From JAGVSR01 sp963742405 (GTDB lineage Bacteria; Pseudomonadota; Alphaproteobacteria; Rhizobiales; Hyphomicrobiaceae), in contig CAVUMB010000003.1 in the NCBI GenBank assembly GCA_963742405.1, forward strand, positions 1 to 64,000: a stretch of 64,000 nt of DNA, read 5' to 3'. Shown in pieces: positions 37,016 to 45,861 of the stretch; the first letter of the stretch is position 1, and every line of letters begins with the position of its first letter. Below the pieces are notes generated by a model. The model worked only from the letters and a program-made list of their open reading frames with translations. It did not search any database and had not been told where the DNA came from. The position numbers and the translations under genes were made by a program.

Positions 37016-37429
37016 TCACCGCTCGACGTGGCGGCGGAAATTGTCGAGGATTGCCTGCCAGCCGCTGCGCTGCATATCGAGGGAGTTCTGCGTTTCGGCG
37101 TCGAAGACCGTGGTCACCTTGGTGCCGGTCCCGGCCGCCTCGAATGTCGTGCGTGCCCTGCGACCGTCGCTCATGGCGAGCGTGAGCGCCTTGTGCGGCT
37201 CGACCTCCTCGTAGATGGCCTCGAAATCGAAGCCGACGCTCTTATCCTTGGCTTCCATCCGCGCCTTGTAGGCGCCGCCCACGCGCAGGTCGACCTCGGC
37301 ACCCGGACAGCACCAATCCTCACTGGCGAAGTTCCAGCGGATGATGTCCGCCGGCGTGGTGAAGGCCTGCCACGCGCGTTCAACAGAGGCCGATGTGGTC
37401 GTGCTGATGGTAATCTTCTGCAATTTCAT
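37016..37429 (-). CDS. SRPBCC (AHSA1-like) protein
   Basis: 137 residues behind a strong AGGAGG site. It is a single START/Bet v1-like domain: ISTTTSASVERAWQAFTTPA, DIIRWNFASEDWCCPGAEVD, LRVGGAYKARMEAKD, and the final GWQAILDNFRRHVER helix typical of the AHSA1-like group. These small proteins have a hydrophobic pocket and are often encoded next to ECF42-type sigma genes and VOC proteins, as here. Neighbours are the DHFR-like reductase downstream and the DUF1428-VOC protein upstream. Confidence 0.9.
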   Translation of the reverse strand: MKLQKITISTTTSASVERAWQAFTTPADIIRWNFASEDWCCPGAEVDLRVGGAYKARMEAKDKSVGFDFEAIYEEVEPHKALTLAMSDGRRARTTFEAAGTGTKVTTVFDAETQNSLDMQRSGWQAILDNFRRHVER

Positions 37430-37484
37430 TGGTGCCTCCTGCGAGGTAGCTTGAGAGTGTTCATGCTGACGGTGCCGGGCCGGT

Positions 37485-38324
37485 TCAGGCCGCCTCGCCT
37501 GTGCCGTGCGGCACCAAGATCATCCACGCGACGCCGAATTTGTCCGTGACGGCGCCGAAGCGCCTGGCGAAGAACGTCGGGCCAATCGGCATCTGTACGG
37601 TTCCGTCGGCGGCGAACGCATTAAAGAGCTGATCCGCCTCCGCTTCGGTCGGCACCGAGACCGACAGGGACATGCAATGGAAGTCGAGCGGACCGGACTT
37701 CATGCCGTCGGACATCATGATCTCGGTCCCGCGAATGCGGATCGTGGCATGCATGATCCGGTTGTCGAGCTCGGCCGGGACTTTGTCGCGTGGCGGTTTG
37801 TCGGGATTGTCCGAAAAGCGCATCATCATGTCGACCACGGCGCCAAGCTTGGCCTTGTAGTACTCGATCGCTTCCTCGCAACGGCCGCGGAAGAACAGAT
37901 AGGGCTGTACGGCCGGCACAGCCGGCGCCTGACTGGCGGTCGGTTTGGCGAGATCGAGCAGCGGCGCGAAGCCGCCGAATATAAGGCGCTTGCCGTCGAA
38001 CGGCATCGGATTCTTGGCGGGATTCATGCGTGGATCGGCCTTTTCCGGATGGGCCATCCAATCTTTCATTTTCGCGAAGGCGGTGTCGCGTGTTGCCTTG
38101 TCGGGCCATTCGATCCACGAGAAGACGACCGTCTCGTCGTCGTTGGCCTGCACGGCCATGCGGAAGTCCGTGAGCTTGCCGGCCGGCACATCATCGCCCC
38201 AGCACTCGAGGATGCGCGTGGCCCCCAATTCCATGAACACGCTGTCGCCGAGCTTGGCGTGGTCGATGAACTTCTGCTTGTTGGCGGTCGGTACCGCAAT
38301 CACGAAACCGTCGATGTAGCTCAT
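37485..38324 (-). CDS. DUF1428-VOC (PhnB-like) fusion protein
   Basis: 279 residues, ATG 38324 after GAAGGAG. Residues 1 to about 118 are a complete DUF1428 domain (MSYIDGFVIAVPTANKQKFI, ATRILECWGDDVPAGKLTDF, MPFDGKRLIFGGF). A short Ala/Pro linker leads to a PhnB-like VOC domain at about 138-275 (VQPYLFFRGRCEEAIEYYKA, IMHATIRIRGTEIMMSDGM, FGAVTDKFGVAWMIL). Both domains are ferredoxin- or glyoxalase-type folds usually found as separate proteins. No function is established for either. The fusion lies between SRPBCC and a second VOC-type gene in the ECF42 cluster. Confidence 0.88.
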   Translation of the reverse strand: MSYIDGFVIAVPTANKQKFIDHAKLGDSVFMELGATRILECWGDDVPAGKLTDFRMAVQANDDETVVFSWIEWPDKATRDTAFAKMKDWMAHPEKADPRMNPAKNPMPFDGKRLIFGGFAPLLDLAKPTASQAPAVPAVQPYLFFRGRCEEAIEYYKAKLGAVVDMMMRFSDNPDKPPRDKVPAELDNRIMHATIRIRGTEIMMSDGMKSGPLDFHCMSLSVSVPTEAEADQLFNAFAADGTVQMPIGPTFFARRFGAVTDKFGVAWMILVPHGTGEAA

Positions 38325-38336
38325 GTCATTTCTCCT

Positions 38337-38807
38337 TCAATTGGCGTTGAACGCGGCTTCGAGCGCGGCGACGTCGATCTTCTTCATGGCCATCATGGCC
38401 GCCTGGGCCCGCCCAGCTGCCTTGCGGTCGGAAGCGCCAAGCAGCCGCGGGAGAGCTTCGGGGACGATCTGCCACGAGACACCGAAGCGATCGACGAGCC
38501 AGCCGCACATGCTCTCCGAGCCGCCGTCAGCAATCAGCGCCGACCAGAGGCGATCGGTCTCGGCCTGGTCCGCGGTGAGCACGCTGATCGAGGCGGCCGG
38601 ATTGAGCTTGTAGTGTGGGCCCGCCGTGAGGATCATCATGGGAGCGCCGTGCAGCGTAAACTCGACGACCATCGGGTCGGCAGGATTGCCGTGCTCGTAG
38701 ACCGCGTCGATCGCGCTGTTGGGGAGCAGGGAGACATAGAACTTCGCCGCTGTGAGCCCGCCGCGCTCGAACCACAGACAGGTACGTACTTTCGATCGAT
38801 AGGTCAT
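38337..38807 (-). CDS. VOC / 3-demethylubiquinone-methyltransferase-like protein
   Basis: ATG 38807 is chosen because AGGAG lies 7 bp before it; the frame is open further up to 38843. The 156 residues form one PhnB-type VOC domain: YRSKVRTCLWFERGGLTAAK and FYVSLLPNSAIDAVYEHG at the start, ADQAETDRLWSALIADGGSE in the middle, CGWLVDRFGVSWQIVPEALP near the end. The C-terminal helix (AGRAQAAMMAMKKIDVAALE) is typical. Despite the family's name, no methyltransferase activity is expected. The stop lies 12 bp before the next start, so it is in an operon with the DUF1428-VOC gene. Confidence 0.88.
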   Translation of the reverse strand: MTYRSKVRTCLWFERGGLTAAKFYVSLLPNSAIDAVYEHGNPADPMVVEFTLHGAPMMILTAGPHYKLNPAASISVLTADQAETDRLWSALIADGGSESMCGWLVDRFGVSWQIVPEALPRLLGASDRKAAGRAQAAMMAMKKIDVAALEAAFNAN

Positions 38808-38921
38808 TGCGCGTGCTCCTTTCGTACGTTGCGTTGAATCCACTTGCCCGTGGTCTGCCCCAAGAACGTGCCGCTCGTCTAAGATCCGACATGCGCAGTG
38901 ACGTTTTCTATTTCGGCGTGG

Positions 38922-39596
38922 TCATATCTTCTTCCTGGCCGCATCCGCCGCCGCAAAATGTGCGAGCTGATCCCGATGGGCTTTCTGGAACGCTGGACGA
39001 GCACAGGCGCGGGCGACATAGGCTCCCAGAGCCTCATAGGGAGCCAACTGATCGAGTTTGTCAGGAATGCGAAGCGCGTCGGCCATCATGATGTCGGCAA
39101 TAGTGAAGCGCGAGGCCGCGAGCCACTCTCGACCATTTAGAACCGCATTCAGGCGATCAAGGCGCTGTGTCATCCAGCTGGCAAGAGGGTTTTCGGCCGG
39201 TTTGGAGAGATCGATGAACCAGCGGGGTACGGTGACCATCTCGATCGAATTCAGCGCCGCTATCAGCCACTGGACGGTATCAGCCCTGCCTTGAGGCTCG
39301 CGAGGCATCAGCGCTTCGCTCTTCTCTGCAATATGCAGCAGGCAGGCGCCGCTCTCGAAGATGCGGAGGTCGCCGTCGTCGAGGAACGGCACCTGGCCGA
39401 ATGGCTGCCGTGCGAGGTGTGTCGCTGAACCGCGATCGTCGAATGAGACCGTGGCAACCGTACATTTGAGACCGGCTTCCTCGCAGGCCCAGCGGAGCCG
39501 AAGATCGCGCACGAAGCCGCGCGGCCCGTCGGGGACCCAGTCGAGCGTCCAAATGGTCAGTGGTACTGTGTTATGCGTATTGTTGTTGTCCGTCAT
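38922..39596 (-). CDS. Glutathione S-transferase family protein
   Basis: 224 residues with the two-part GST layout. The thioredoxin-like N-terminal part spans residues 13 to about 95 (TIWTLDWVPDGPRGFVRDLR, then the glutathione-site QPFGQVPFLDDGDLRIFES). The helical C-terminal part has DTVQWLIAALNSIEMVTVPR and NGREWLAASRFTIADIMMAD, including the N-capping box. The usual catalytic Ser/Tyr region is replaced by W-V-P-D, so activity is uncertain. It sits between the VOC gene and the ECF42 sigma gene on the same strand, with gaps of 114 and 56 bp, and is probably part of the same cluster. Confidence 0.87.
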   Translation of the reverse strand: MTDNNNTHNTVPLTIWTLDWVPDGPRGFVRDLRLRWACEEAGLKCTVATVSFDDRGSATHLARQPFGQVPFLDDGDLRIFESGACLLHIAEKSEALMPREPQGRADTVQWLIAALNSIEMVTVPRWFIDLSKPAENPLASWMTQRLDRLNAVLNGREWLAASRFTIADIMMADALRIPDKLDQLAPYEALGAYVARACARPAFQKAHRDQLAHFAAADAARKKI

Positions 39597-39652
39597 CGGT
39601 TCACTCTTCCGATTTGATCTGCTGGCGCCGTGCCGCGCAAATAATTCGACAC

Positions 39653-40933
39653 TCAGGCCCCGAGCCGATCGAGCTGCTGCCGGATATGCGCCGCCTCGGC
39701 GGGGGTATTCGCGATCGCGATCGCACGATCGAAGGCGATGCGGGCCTCTTCGGTTCGGCCGAGCTCCTTCAGGAACGCCCCGCGCGCTCCGTGGAAGTAG
39801 AAGTAGCTGCCGAGCTTACCGGCCAACGGCTCGATCATGGCCAGCGCATCGGCGGCACCGCGCGCTTTCGATACGGCCACGGCACGATTGAGCGTTACGA
39901 CCGGTGACGGCTGCATGCGCTCGAGGGTGCCGTAAAGCAGGTCGATTTCCCGCCAGTCGGTGTCGGCAAACCGGGGCGCGCGAGCGTGCAGGGCGGCAAT
40001 GGCCGCCTGCACCTGATAGGGACCGGGCTGGGGATGGCGGATGGCCTTGTCGACGAGGGCCAGGCCCTCGCCGATCATGCGCCGGTCCCATCTGGCGCGA
40101 TCCTGATCTTCGAGCAGGACCACGGCGCCGTCGGCGTCGAAGCGGGCGCCGGCACGCGCATGCTGGAGCAGCACGAGCGCGGTGAGCCCCATGATCTCGG
40201 GCTCGGTCGGGAAAAGGCGAAGCAGCAAGCGGCAGAGGCGGATCGCTTCCTCGCACAGCGGTGCATTGACGCCGTGCTCGATGACGTCTTTGCGGATCGC
40301 TCCGTGCTCCGCCCGACCGCTCGCGGAAGCCGTAGTGTAGCCCTCGTTGAACACGAGGTAGATCATCGCCGCCACTGCTGCCAAGCGCTCACCGCGCTCG
40401 ATCGCGCCGGGGGCCTCGAACGGCACATGGGCCGCTGCGACTTTGGCCTTGGCGCGCGTGATGCGCTGTTCCATGGCCGCGTCGGTGACGAGGAACGCAC
40501 GCGCGATCTGTTTCACGGAAAGTCCAGACACGATGCGCAGGGCCAGCGCGATCTGCTGCGTCCCCGGCAGCTCGGGATGGCAGCAGACGAACAGCAGCCG
40601 CAGGATATCGTCGCGGTAGTCCGCCTCGTCGAGTCGCTGCACCTCGGCCGCTTCGGCATCGGTCAGATCGGAAATCATTTCCTCCGGCGGCAGCGGCTGC
40701 ATGCGGCTCTGCTTGCGCACGGTATCGATGCCGGCGTTCCTGGCGACCATGATCAGCCATGCGGCAGCATCGCGCGGCGGTCCGTTCTTTGGCCATGCCT
40801 TCAGCGCGCGCAGGCAGGCTTCCTGAAACGCTTCCTCGGCGGCATCGAGATCGCGGAAATTTCGCAAAAGCGCGGCCATGGCTTGAGGGCGCGCCGCCGC
40901 GATCACCGTGCCGATCCAGTCCTGGGGGCTCAC
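39653..40933 (-). CDS. ECF42-type RNA polymerase sigma factor with TPR-like C-terminus
   Basis: 426 residues. Sigma region 2 is at about residues 10-75 (LLRNFRDLDAAEEAFQEACL, RDAAAWLIMVARNAGIDTVR) and region 4 at about 115-165 (LALRIVSGLSVKQIARAFLV, AAMEQRITRAKAKV). A long helical C-terminal extension follows (DUF6596 and TPR-like, from about 185), as in ECF42 and SigJ-like factors. These lack an anti-sigma factor and are encoded with a YCII/DGPF protein. Here the ATG overlaps the stop of such a gene by 4 bp. Downstream genes on the same strand (GST, VOC, SRPBCC, DHFR-like) are likely regulon members. Confidence 0.92.
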   Translation of the reverse strand: MSPQDWIGTVIAAARPQAMAALLRNFRDLDAAEEAFQEACLRALKAWPKNGPPRDAAAWLIMVARNAGIDTVRKQSRMQPLPPEEMISDLTDAEAAEVQRLDEADYRDDILRLLFVCCHPELPGTQQIALALRIVSGLSVKQIARAFLVTDAAMEQRITRAKAKVAAAHVPFEAPGAIERGERLAAVAAMIYLVFNEGYTTASASGRAEHGAIRKDVIEHGVNAPLCEEAIRLCRLLLRLFPTEPEIMGLTALVLLQHARAGARFDADGAVVLLEDQDRARWDRRMIGEGLALVDKAIRHPQPGPYQVQAAIAALHARAPRFADTDWREIDLLYGTLERMQPSPVVTLNRAVAVSKARGAADALAMIEPLAGKLGSYFYFHGARGAFLKELGRTEEARIAFDRAIAIANTPAEAAHIRQQLDRLGA

Positions 40934-41295
40934 GATGCCGCAGCTCCCGGGAAGAGCACGCCGACGGGGCGGATCTCGTAGGCGCCGCCCGGATTGACCG
41001 CGCCGAGCTCACGCGCGAATTCGAGTGCCTCGTCCAGATCCTTGCAGTCGACGATGTAGAAGCCGAGCAGCTGCTCCTTGGTCTCGGCGAACGGCCCGTC
41101 GATCACGAGGCCCGGCTCTCGATCCTTGCGCAGGGTGGTCGCCGCTGTGGTCGGCAGCAGGCGCGCTACGGGACCGATCTTGTGCTTGTGCTTCTCCATG
41201 ACCGCGCCGAGCTTGGCCATGACGGCTTCGTCATGCTCCTTCGACCAGGCGCACGTGACCTTCTCGTCGTGATAGCAGAGGATGGCGTATTGCAT
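40930..41295 (-). CDS. YCII/DGPF-domain protein, ECF42 partner
   Basis: 121 residues behind TAGGAG. QYAILCYHDEKVTCAWSKEH opens a YCII-related domain, LVIDGPFAETKEQLLGFYIV carries the D-G-P-F signature and IRPVGVLFPGAAAS ends it. DGPF proteins are the genomic hallmark of ECF42 sigma genes and are thought to be part of the response or its control. It is the first gene of the cluster and overlaps the sigma gene, so the promoter should lie right of 41295. Confidence 0.9.
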   Translation of the reverse strand: MQYAILCYHDEKVTCAWSKEHDEAVMAKLGAVMEKHKHKIGPVARLLPTTAATTLRKDREPGLVIDGPFAETKEQLLGFYIVDCKDLDEALEFARELGAVNPGGAYEIRPVGVLFPGAAAS

Positions 41296-41846
41296 GGGCT
41301 AACTCCTAGTCGTGATGGGCGAGTTCAATTCTGGCGACCCTGATTGGTGTAGCCAAGGCCGGGGATTAGTTTGCTTCAAGGACGTTCAACGTTGGCGCCA
41401 TCCGACAACGCAGAAAATTTCTTTGAGAATTTCGCAAGCTACTGATTTAAAACAACTCGGCAAAATGCGAGGAGTCGGTCCCAGCCATGGATGGCCATCG
41501 GGACAGCCTCAAACGGTGACCGTCGAGACCCCGAAACCGCGTGCCAGTATCGGACGTCTTGAGCGCCCTGATCCTGATGCCAGACTGCGCTCGCGAATGA
41601 GGGGCCCGTCGCGCGGATCGCCGTGACGCTTACCCCTTCATGGCGGACTAGAACAATTGGAGTCTGCACGCGCCGTGGACGGCAGAAAGTGGCCCTTCTC
41701 GACGTCTCGCGGCAGCGCTGCATGACGGTCGGTTTCGTGCCAATCGCGTCATGCCAGCTGGGCCGTTAAACGAGCCGTCAAGAAGGGAGGCACTGCGGAT
41801 TACGATTGAACGGCGCTCAAGCCCCCCTTTGATCCGAAGCGGACGT
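41296..41846. other. Intergenic, about 550 bp, no gene recognised
   Basis: Contains the promoter region of the ECF42 cluster (left end) and the 3' flank of the HWE kinase gene. Short overlapping frames only. No repeat or RNA motif recognised. Confidence 0.4.
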
Positions 41847-42837
41847 TCATCGGCACAATGCGGTAATCTGGTAGGTGAAACCGTCCGAAGCATAATCGAA
41901 GCAAGGCGGCTTGCCAAAACTTGTCACCGCTCTCTCAAGCAAAATCGTACCGAACCCACGATGTTTCGGAGGGGCGGTAAGCGGACCATTACGTTCTTGC
42001 CAAGTGAAGCGTACCGTGTTTCCGGGCACAGCGGTATTCAAGTGCCAACGAACGGCTACTCTCCCTGTAGACACGGTCAAGGCGCCGTATTTGGCCGCGT
42101 TGGTCGCCAGTTCATGCACGATGAGGGCAAAGCCCTGAGCAACGCCCGCCTGGAGAAAAACTTGGGGTCCCTCGACGGAAACGCGCGCACCGAAGCTGTC
42201 AACAATTCTGCGCACAACATGCTCCAGGAAGGCGCCACTTCCGCCCTCCTCGAAAATAAGATCTTGAGCTTTTGCGAGCGAATGCAACCGTGCCATCAAC
42301 GCTTCACTGCCATCACCGTCTTCTCGGAGGCTCGCGGACGCTATCGAGAGGATCACAGAAAGAAGATTCTTGGTGCGGTGCTGCAGTTCGCGCGCCAGAA
42401 GCTCGTAACGCCCCAGCAGGGCGCGGGCCTCATATTGGCGCCGCCGTGACCGCAAGGCAGTCCTAGCCTGACTGACCAGCGTGGTCGGATGAAACGGCCT
42501 TTCAAGGAAACTGATGTTGCCAAACCTATCCTGAAGAGTTCGCGGCTAATCGGTTGCGGCCCGGATCATCGATGTGGCCCGTCAACATGATGATCGGAAG
42601 ATCTGACCACGAGGGCTGGGTACGTACCCACTCATCGATACCGCTCCCACCGCTATCCATCTCCTAACTCAGGACGCAGAACCCCGCACCTCTATTCAAT
42701 TCAGCGATGAATTCCATGGGATGAGAACAGGTTTTGGCGGGGATAGAAGCTTCAGCAAAGAGCTTCGCCGCAATTTCGGCGTCGCGTTTTCTAAGCAGGA
42801 TGAGCGCCCTTTCAGATGCGGTCTCAACAAACGGCAT
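41847..42837 (-). pseudogene. Receiver-HWE histidine kinase, broken by a stop and a frameshift
   Basis: ATG 42837-42835 starts 4 bp after the KaiC-like stop. The first part reads SERALILLRKRDAEIAAKLF and later LPIIMLTGHIDD, a receiver-like domain. An in-frame TAG at 42664-42666 interrupts it, and a frameshift near 42530 is needed to reach FLERPFHPTTLVSQARTALR, the end of a receiver. The kinase part follows intact: RYELLARELQHRTKNLLSVI (H-box of the HWE/HisKA_2 type), IVHELATNAAKYGAL (N-box) and GFGTILLERAVTSFG. With both breaks repaired the protein is about 330 residues. Either error or recent decay would explain it. Confidence 0.75.
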
Positions 42838-42841
42838 TGCG

Positions 42842-44350
42842 CTAATCTTTCAACAGATCGCCGCTTGCGTCATTCGATCCGACAAAAGTCGGCACCCCGC
42901 GCAGCACGCCATGAAAGTCGTGAAGCGCGGGCCCCACGGTGATACCTTTTTCACTAATCCTGAATTCACGAATAGTATCCTCGTGTCCGCCGGCCCTCTT
43001 CTTCACTACTGAAATCGCTCGTCGCACACGCCCGAAGGCCTCGAAGTAGCGAAGCAAAACAACTGTATCGGCTAGGTATGTAACATCTACCGGGGATTTC
43101 ATGTCGCCAACTAAGCCGTGTTGCGCGACTGTGAGAAAAGTGCTGACGCCATTGCGATTCAGGAATTGAAGGAGCTCGTGGATGTGCAGAATTAGCGAGC
43201 GCTCCTCCGGCATCGATGCTTGGTAGCCATTGAGGCTATCGATCACGACAATTTCGACTTTTTCTTCATCAACACTCCGACGTACTGTGTGTGCGAACTC
43301 CCCAGGAGACATCTCGGCAGCGTCAACTTGATTGATAAAAAGCATCCCTTCTTTCCGGAAACGCGCGAGATCGATTCCCATCACCTTGGACCGGCGGAAA
43401 AAGACGCTGATTTCCTCGTCGAACATGAACATGGCAACTTTTACGCCTCGCCGCATCGCCGCAACGACAAACTGCAATACTGTAAGTGACTTACCGGCTC
43501 CTGCCGGGCCGAGGACCAGTGTGCTTGAACCTCTTTCGATTCCCGCACCAAGAAGGAGGTCCAGCTCCACGACGCCGCTTTTCAGCAAGGTTGCAGCGAA
43601 GTCGCGCGTATAGTCCGCGGCTACAAGTCGGGGATAGACCTCGACGCCGCCGGTCTTGATTGTGAAGTCATGATATCCGCCGCGATACGACCGCCCGCGA
43701 TACTTCATCACTTTCAGCCTTCGCCGCTCGGATCCGTAGTTTGGAGATAGCTCTTCAAGGCGAACTACGCCGTGCGCAATCGAGTGTGCCGTCTTGTCGA
43801 GAGCATCGGTCGTTAGATCGTCGAGCAGAAGAACGGTGATGCCGCGTTTCGCGAAAATATGTTTCAGCGCGAGAAGCTGTCGGCGATACCGCAACGAACT
43901 TTGGGCAAGCAAACGGATTTCGGACAGGCTGTCGAGAACCATCAGCGTCGGCTTGGCCCGCGCGATTTCTTCCAAAATCGACTTAGTGGTTTCGCCTAGT
44001 TCCAGATCGGCGGAGTAAAGAATTGATTGCTGCTCATCGGGATCGAGCACGCTTTCTGGTGGCTGTAACTCAAAAATTTCCACGTCATCGCTCAACGCCC
44101 ATCCGTGCGAGGCAGCTGAGCAAACCAGCTCCTCTCGCGTCTCTGACAAGGTGATGTAAAGCACGCGCTGCTTGCTCTTCAGACCCTCCAATAGAAATTG
44201 GAGTGAAATGGTTGTCTTGCCAGTGCCGGGGTTTCCTTCGAGGAGAAACACGCGCCCGTGCTCAAGCCCTCCCCCGAGAACTTGGTCGAGACCCTGGATG
44301 CCCGTTCCCGCGATGCTCGACTTATTCCCAAACCTTTTCAAATCAGACAC
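42842..44350 (-). CDS. KaiC-like double-RecA ATPase
   Basis: 502 residues from a GTG start. Two KaiC domains: Walker A1 GNPGTGKT at residues 39-46 with Walker B LMVLDS near 136-141, and Walker A2 GPAGAGKS at 281-288 with Walker B VVIDSLNGYQ near 368. In the first domain the catalytic Glu pair of KaiC is S69-E70, so only one Glu remains; the second has D311-E312-E313. The autophosphorylation pair Ser-Thr of cyanobacterial KaiC aligns with T424-Y425 in VTYLADTVVLLRY. No kaiA or kaiB is seen. Coupling to an HWE kinase gene suggests a signalling or stress role rather than a full clock. Confidence 0.87.
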   Translation of the reverse strand: MSDLKRFGNKSSIAGTGIQGLDQVLGGGLEHGRVFLLEGNPGTGKTTISLQFLLEGLKSKQRVLYITLSETREELVCSAASHGWALSDDVEIFELQPPESVLDPDEQQSILYSADLELGETTKSILEEIARAKPTLMVLDSLSEIRLLAQSSLRYRRQLLALKHIFAKRGITVLLLDDLTTDALDKTAHSIAHGVVRLEELSPNYGSERRRLKVMKYRGRSYRGGYHDFTIKTGGVEVYPRLVAADYTRDFAATLLKSGVVELDLLLGAGIERGSSTLVLGPAGAGKSLTVLQFVVAAMRRGVKVAMFMFDEEISVFFRRSKVMGIDLARFRKEGMLFINQVDAAEMSPGEFAHTVRRSVDEEKVEIVVIDSLNGYQASMPEERSLILHIHELLQFLNRNGVSTFLTVAQHGLVGDMKSPVDVTYLADTVVLLRYFEAFGRVRRAISVVKKRAGGHEDTIREFRISEKGITVGPALHDFHGVLRGVPTFVGSNDASGDLLKD

Positions 44351-44878
44351 TCAGACCGGTTTGATCAGCCAGAGACCTAGCCGATCAGAGGTGAAATTGG
44401 AAATAACGCCTCCCGCAATTCAGCGTTCCTTGCGCCGGCGCTCGGCAATGGGGAAACTATTGAGTCCGCAACAAGTTGCATGCAGAGGTCTAGGCCAGGG
44501 CGAGCGAATGAAGGCTGGCGGCACTCTCTACACTCGAGTTGATCCAAGACCAACTATCGCGAAATCTTCTCTGTCCACTTCTGGCCCGTCGCGACAATGA
44601 GAACCAAAAGGGTCTGGGAGGTTGGGCGGACATTCTCGCCCCGTGGTCCATCAAAGCTAGTTGTTGCGACGCATCGAATGCTTGGCTCTCCGCCGGCGCT
44701 CGAAGCAACATGCGTGTTGCCCACCGGCACAGCGTCCGGTTGGGGTCAAAAGTGTCGACCCGGGGAGCCTGAACTGTCTTCCGCTTCGCTCACACTTCTG
44801 GACAAGCCGGCGGCGCATGTGACTTACTGTTTCATAACGACTATAGTTGGCGAGCGGGGGGGTTATGGAGGAATTGAG
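44351..44878. other. Intergenic, no gene recognised
   Basis: About 530 bp between the divergent kaiC-like and BA14K genes. No credible reading frame. A ribosome site GGAGGA at about 44866-44872 belongs to the BA14K gene. Confidence 0.45.
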
Positions 44879-45313
44879 ATGTCCATCCAAGTTCGTTTCC
44901 TAACCTGCGGAGCAATTGTAATGGCGGGTGTTTTTCTGACGCCAGTAGATGCTTTCGCGTTCCCCTCGACTCCCGTCGTTGCAATCGAGATATCGGCACC
45001 CGCTCGCGCTGAACAAATAGGATGGCGGAGAGGCTGGGGTTGGGGTGTTGGTGCCGGCGTCGTGGGCGGAGTCATAATCGGCCGGGCTCTTACGGCACCT
45101 TATTATGAACCTTACTATCCGCGCGCCTACTACCCTGGAGCTGCGTACTATTCCGATGGGTATTATCCTGGCCGGTACCGCGCGGCTCCAGTCATCGAAG
45201 ACGTCGAGGAAGATGACGTCGAGGCCTATTGCATTCAAAGGTTTCGGTCATACGATCCGGAAAGCGGGACCTATCTCGGATATGATGGCCTTCGTCATCC
45301 CTGTCCGGGGTGA
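44879..45313 (+). CDS. BA14K-family protein
   Basis: ATG 44879 follows GGAGGA; the frame is open upstream but without a ribosome site. The 144-residue protein has a signal peptide (about 1-27), a Gly/Trp patch with a hydrophobic segment (GWGVGAGVVGGVIIG), a Tyr/Pro-rich stretch and the C-terminal BA14K signature YCIQRFRSYDPESGTYLGYD followed by RHPC. BA14K proteins are confined mainly to Hyphomicrobiales; the Brucella member is immunoreactive and lectin-like. This supports the taxonomic placement. It is a single gene. Confidence 0.92.
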   Translation: MSIQVRFLTCGAIVMAGVFLTPVDAFAFPSTPVVAIEISAPARAEQIGWRRGWGWGVGAGVVGGVIIGRALTAPYYEPYYPRAYYPGAAYYSDGYYPGRYRAAPVIEDVEEDDVEAYCIQRFRSYDPESGTYLGYDGLRHPCPG

Positions 45314-45861
45314 GACCGGCGCAATAGCCGTCATGTGCTGGCGTACGCTAGCGAACCTCGACAGCTAAACACATAGCTCGGCCGACTGGCGAGCGCGTTG
45401 AGATAGCGTCCGGTTACATTTCGGTTACCGCTTCTCGCGTGAATGAAGGTACGCGCACGTACATCGTCGTACACAGAGTATGAACTCTCGCGACAATCGG
45501 CACCCGCGCCGGCCTGCGCGAAGTTCGTTTGCAGTCGGGAACCTAAGCTGTGCATTTCTTGTTTGTTGGGGGAGTGCGCGGATCGGCGCTAAATGAGGTT
45601 GTCGGTGAACTCACAGCCGGCCGCGGTGATTTCCAGGTGACTTGCGCCGCGTGATCAAACGCTAAGGTTTTCAAGATCGCCCTCGCGGGCGGCTTAGAAC
45701 TCCGCAACGAGCAGGAGCCCAACATGACTATTTTTCCGATGCGCTTTTTCGCCTCGCGCTGCCTCTGCAGCTGTTGTCGCTGATCCAATCCAACAGAAAG
45801 CTCAACTCACAGAATCAGCAACCACACAGCGATCCGGCGTCACGCCGGCGGAGGATAACTT
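45314..45861. other. Intergenic with a dispersed repeat
   Basis: No gene recognised in about 550 bp. Holds repeat copy 2 at 45409-45474. A possible ribosome site for the small gene at 45862 is GAGGA just before it. Confidence 0.45.
45409..45474 (+). repeat. Dispersed repeat, copy 2
   Basis: Aligns without gaps to 29953-30018 at roughly 80% identity, sharing GGTTAC, CGGTTAC, GGTACGCGC and the final GTACA-CGTC-TACA pattern. Both copies are intergenic. Confidence 0.55.

Noticed and set aside
37506..38837. 443-codon plus-strand frame, and similar long frames opposite the ECF42 sigma gene
   Set aside because: These are antisense shadows of the well-supported minus-strand genes with strong ribosome sites and clear domains.
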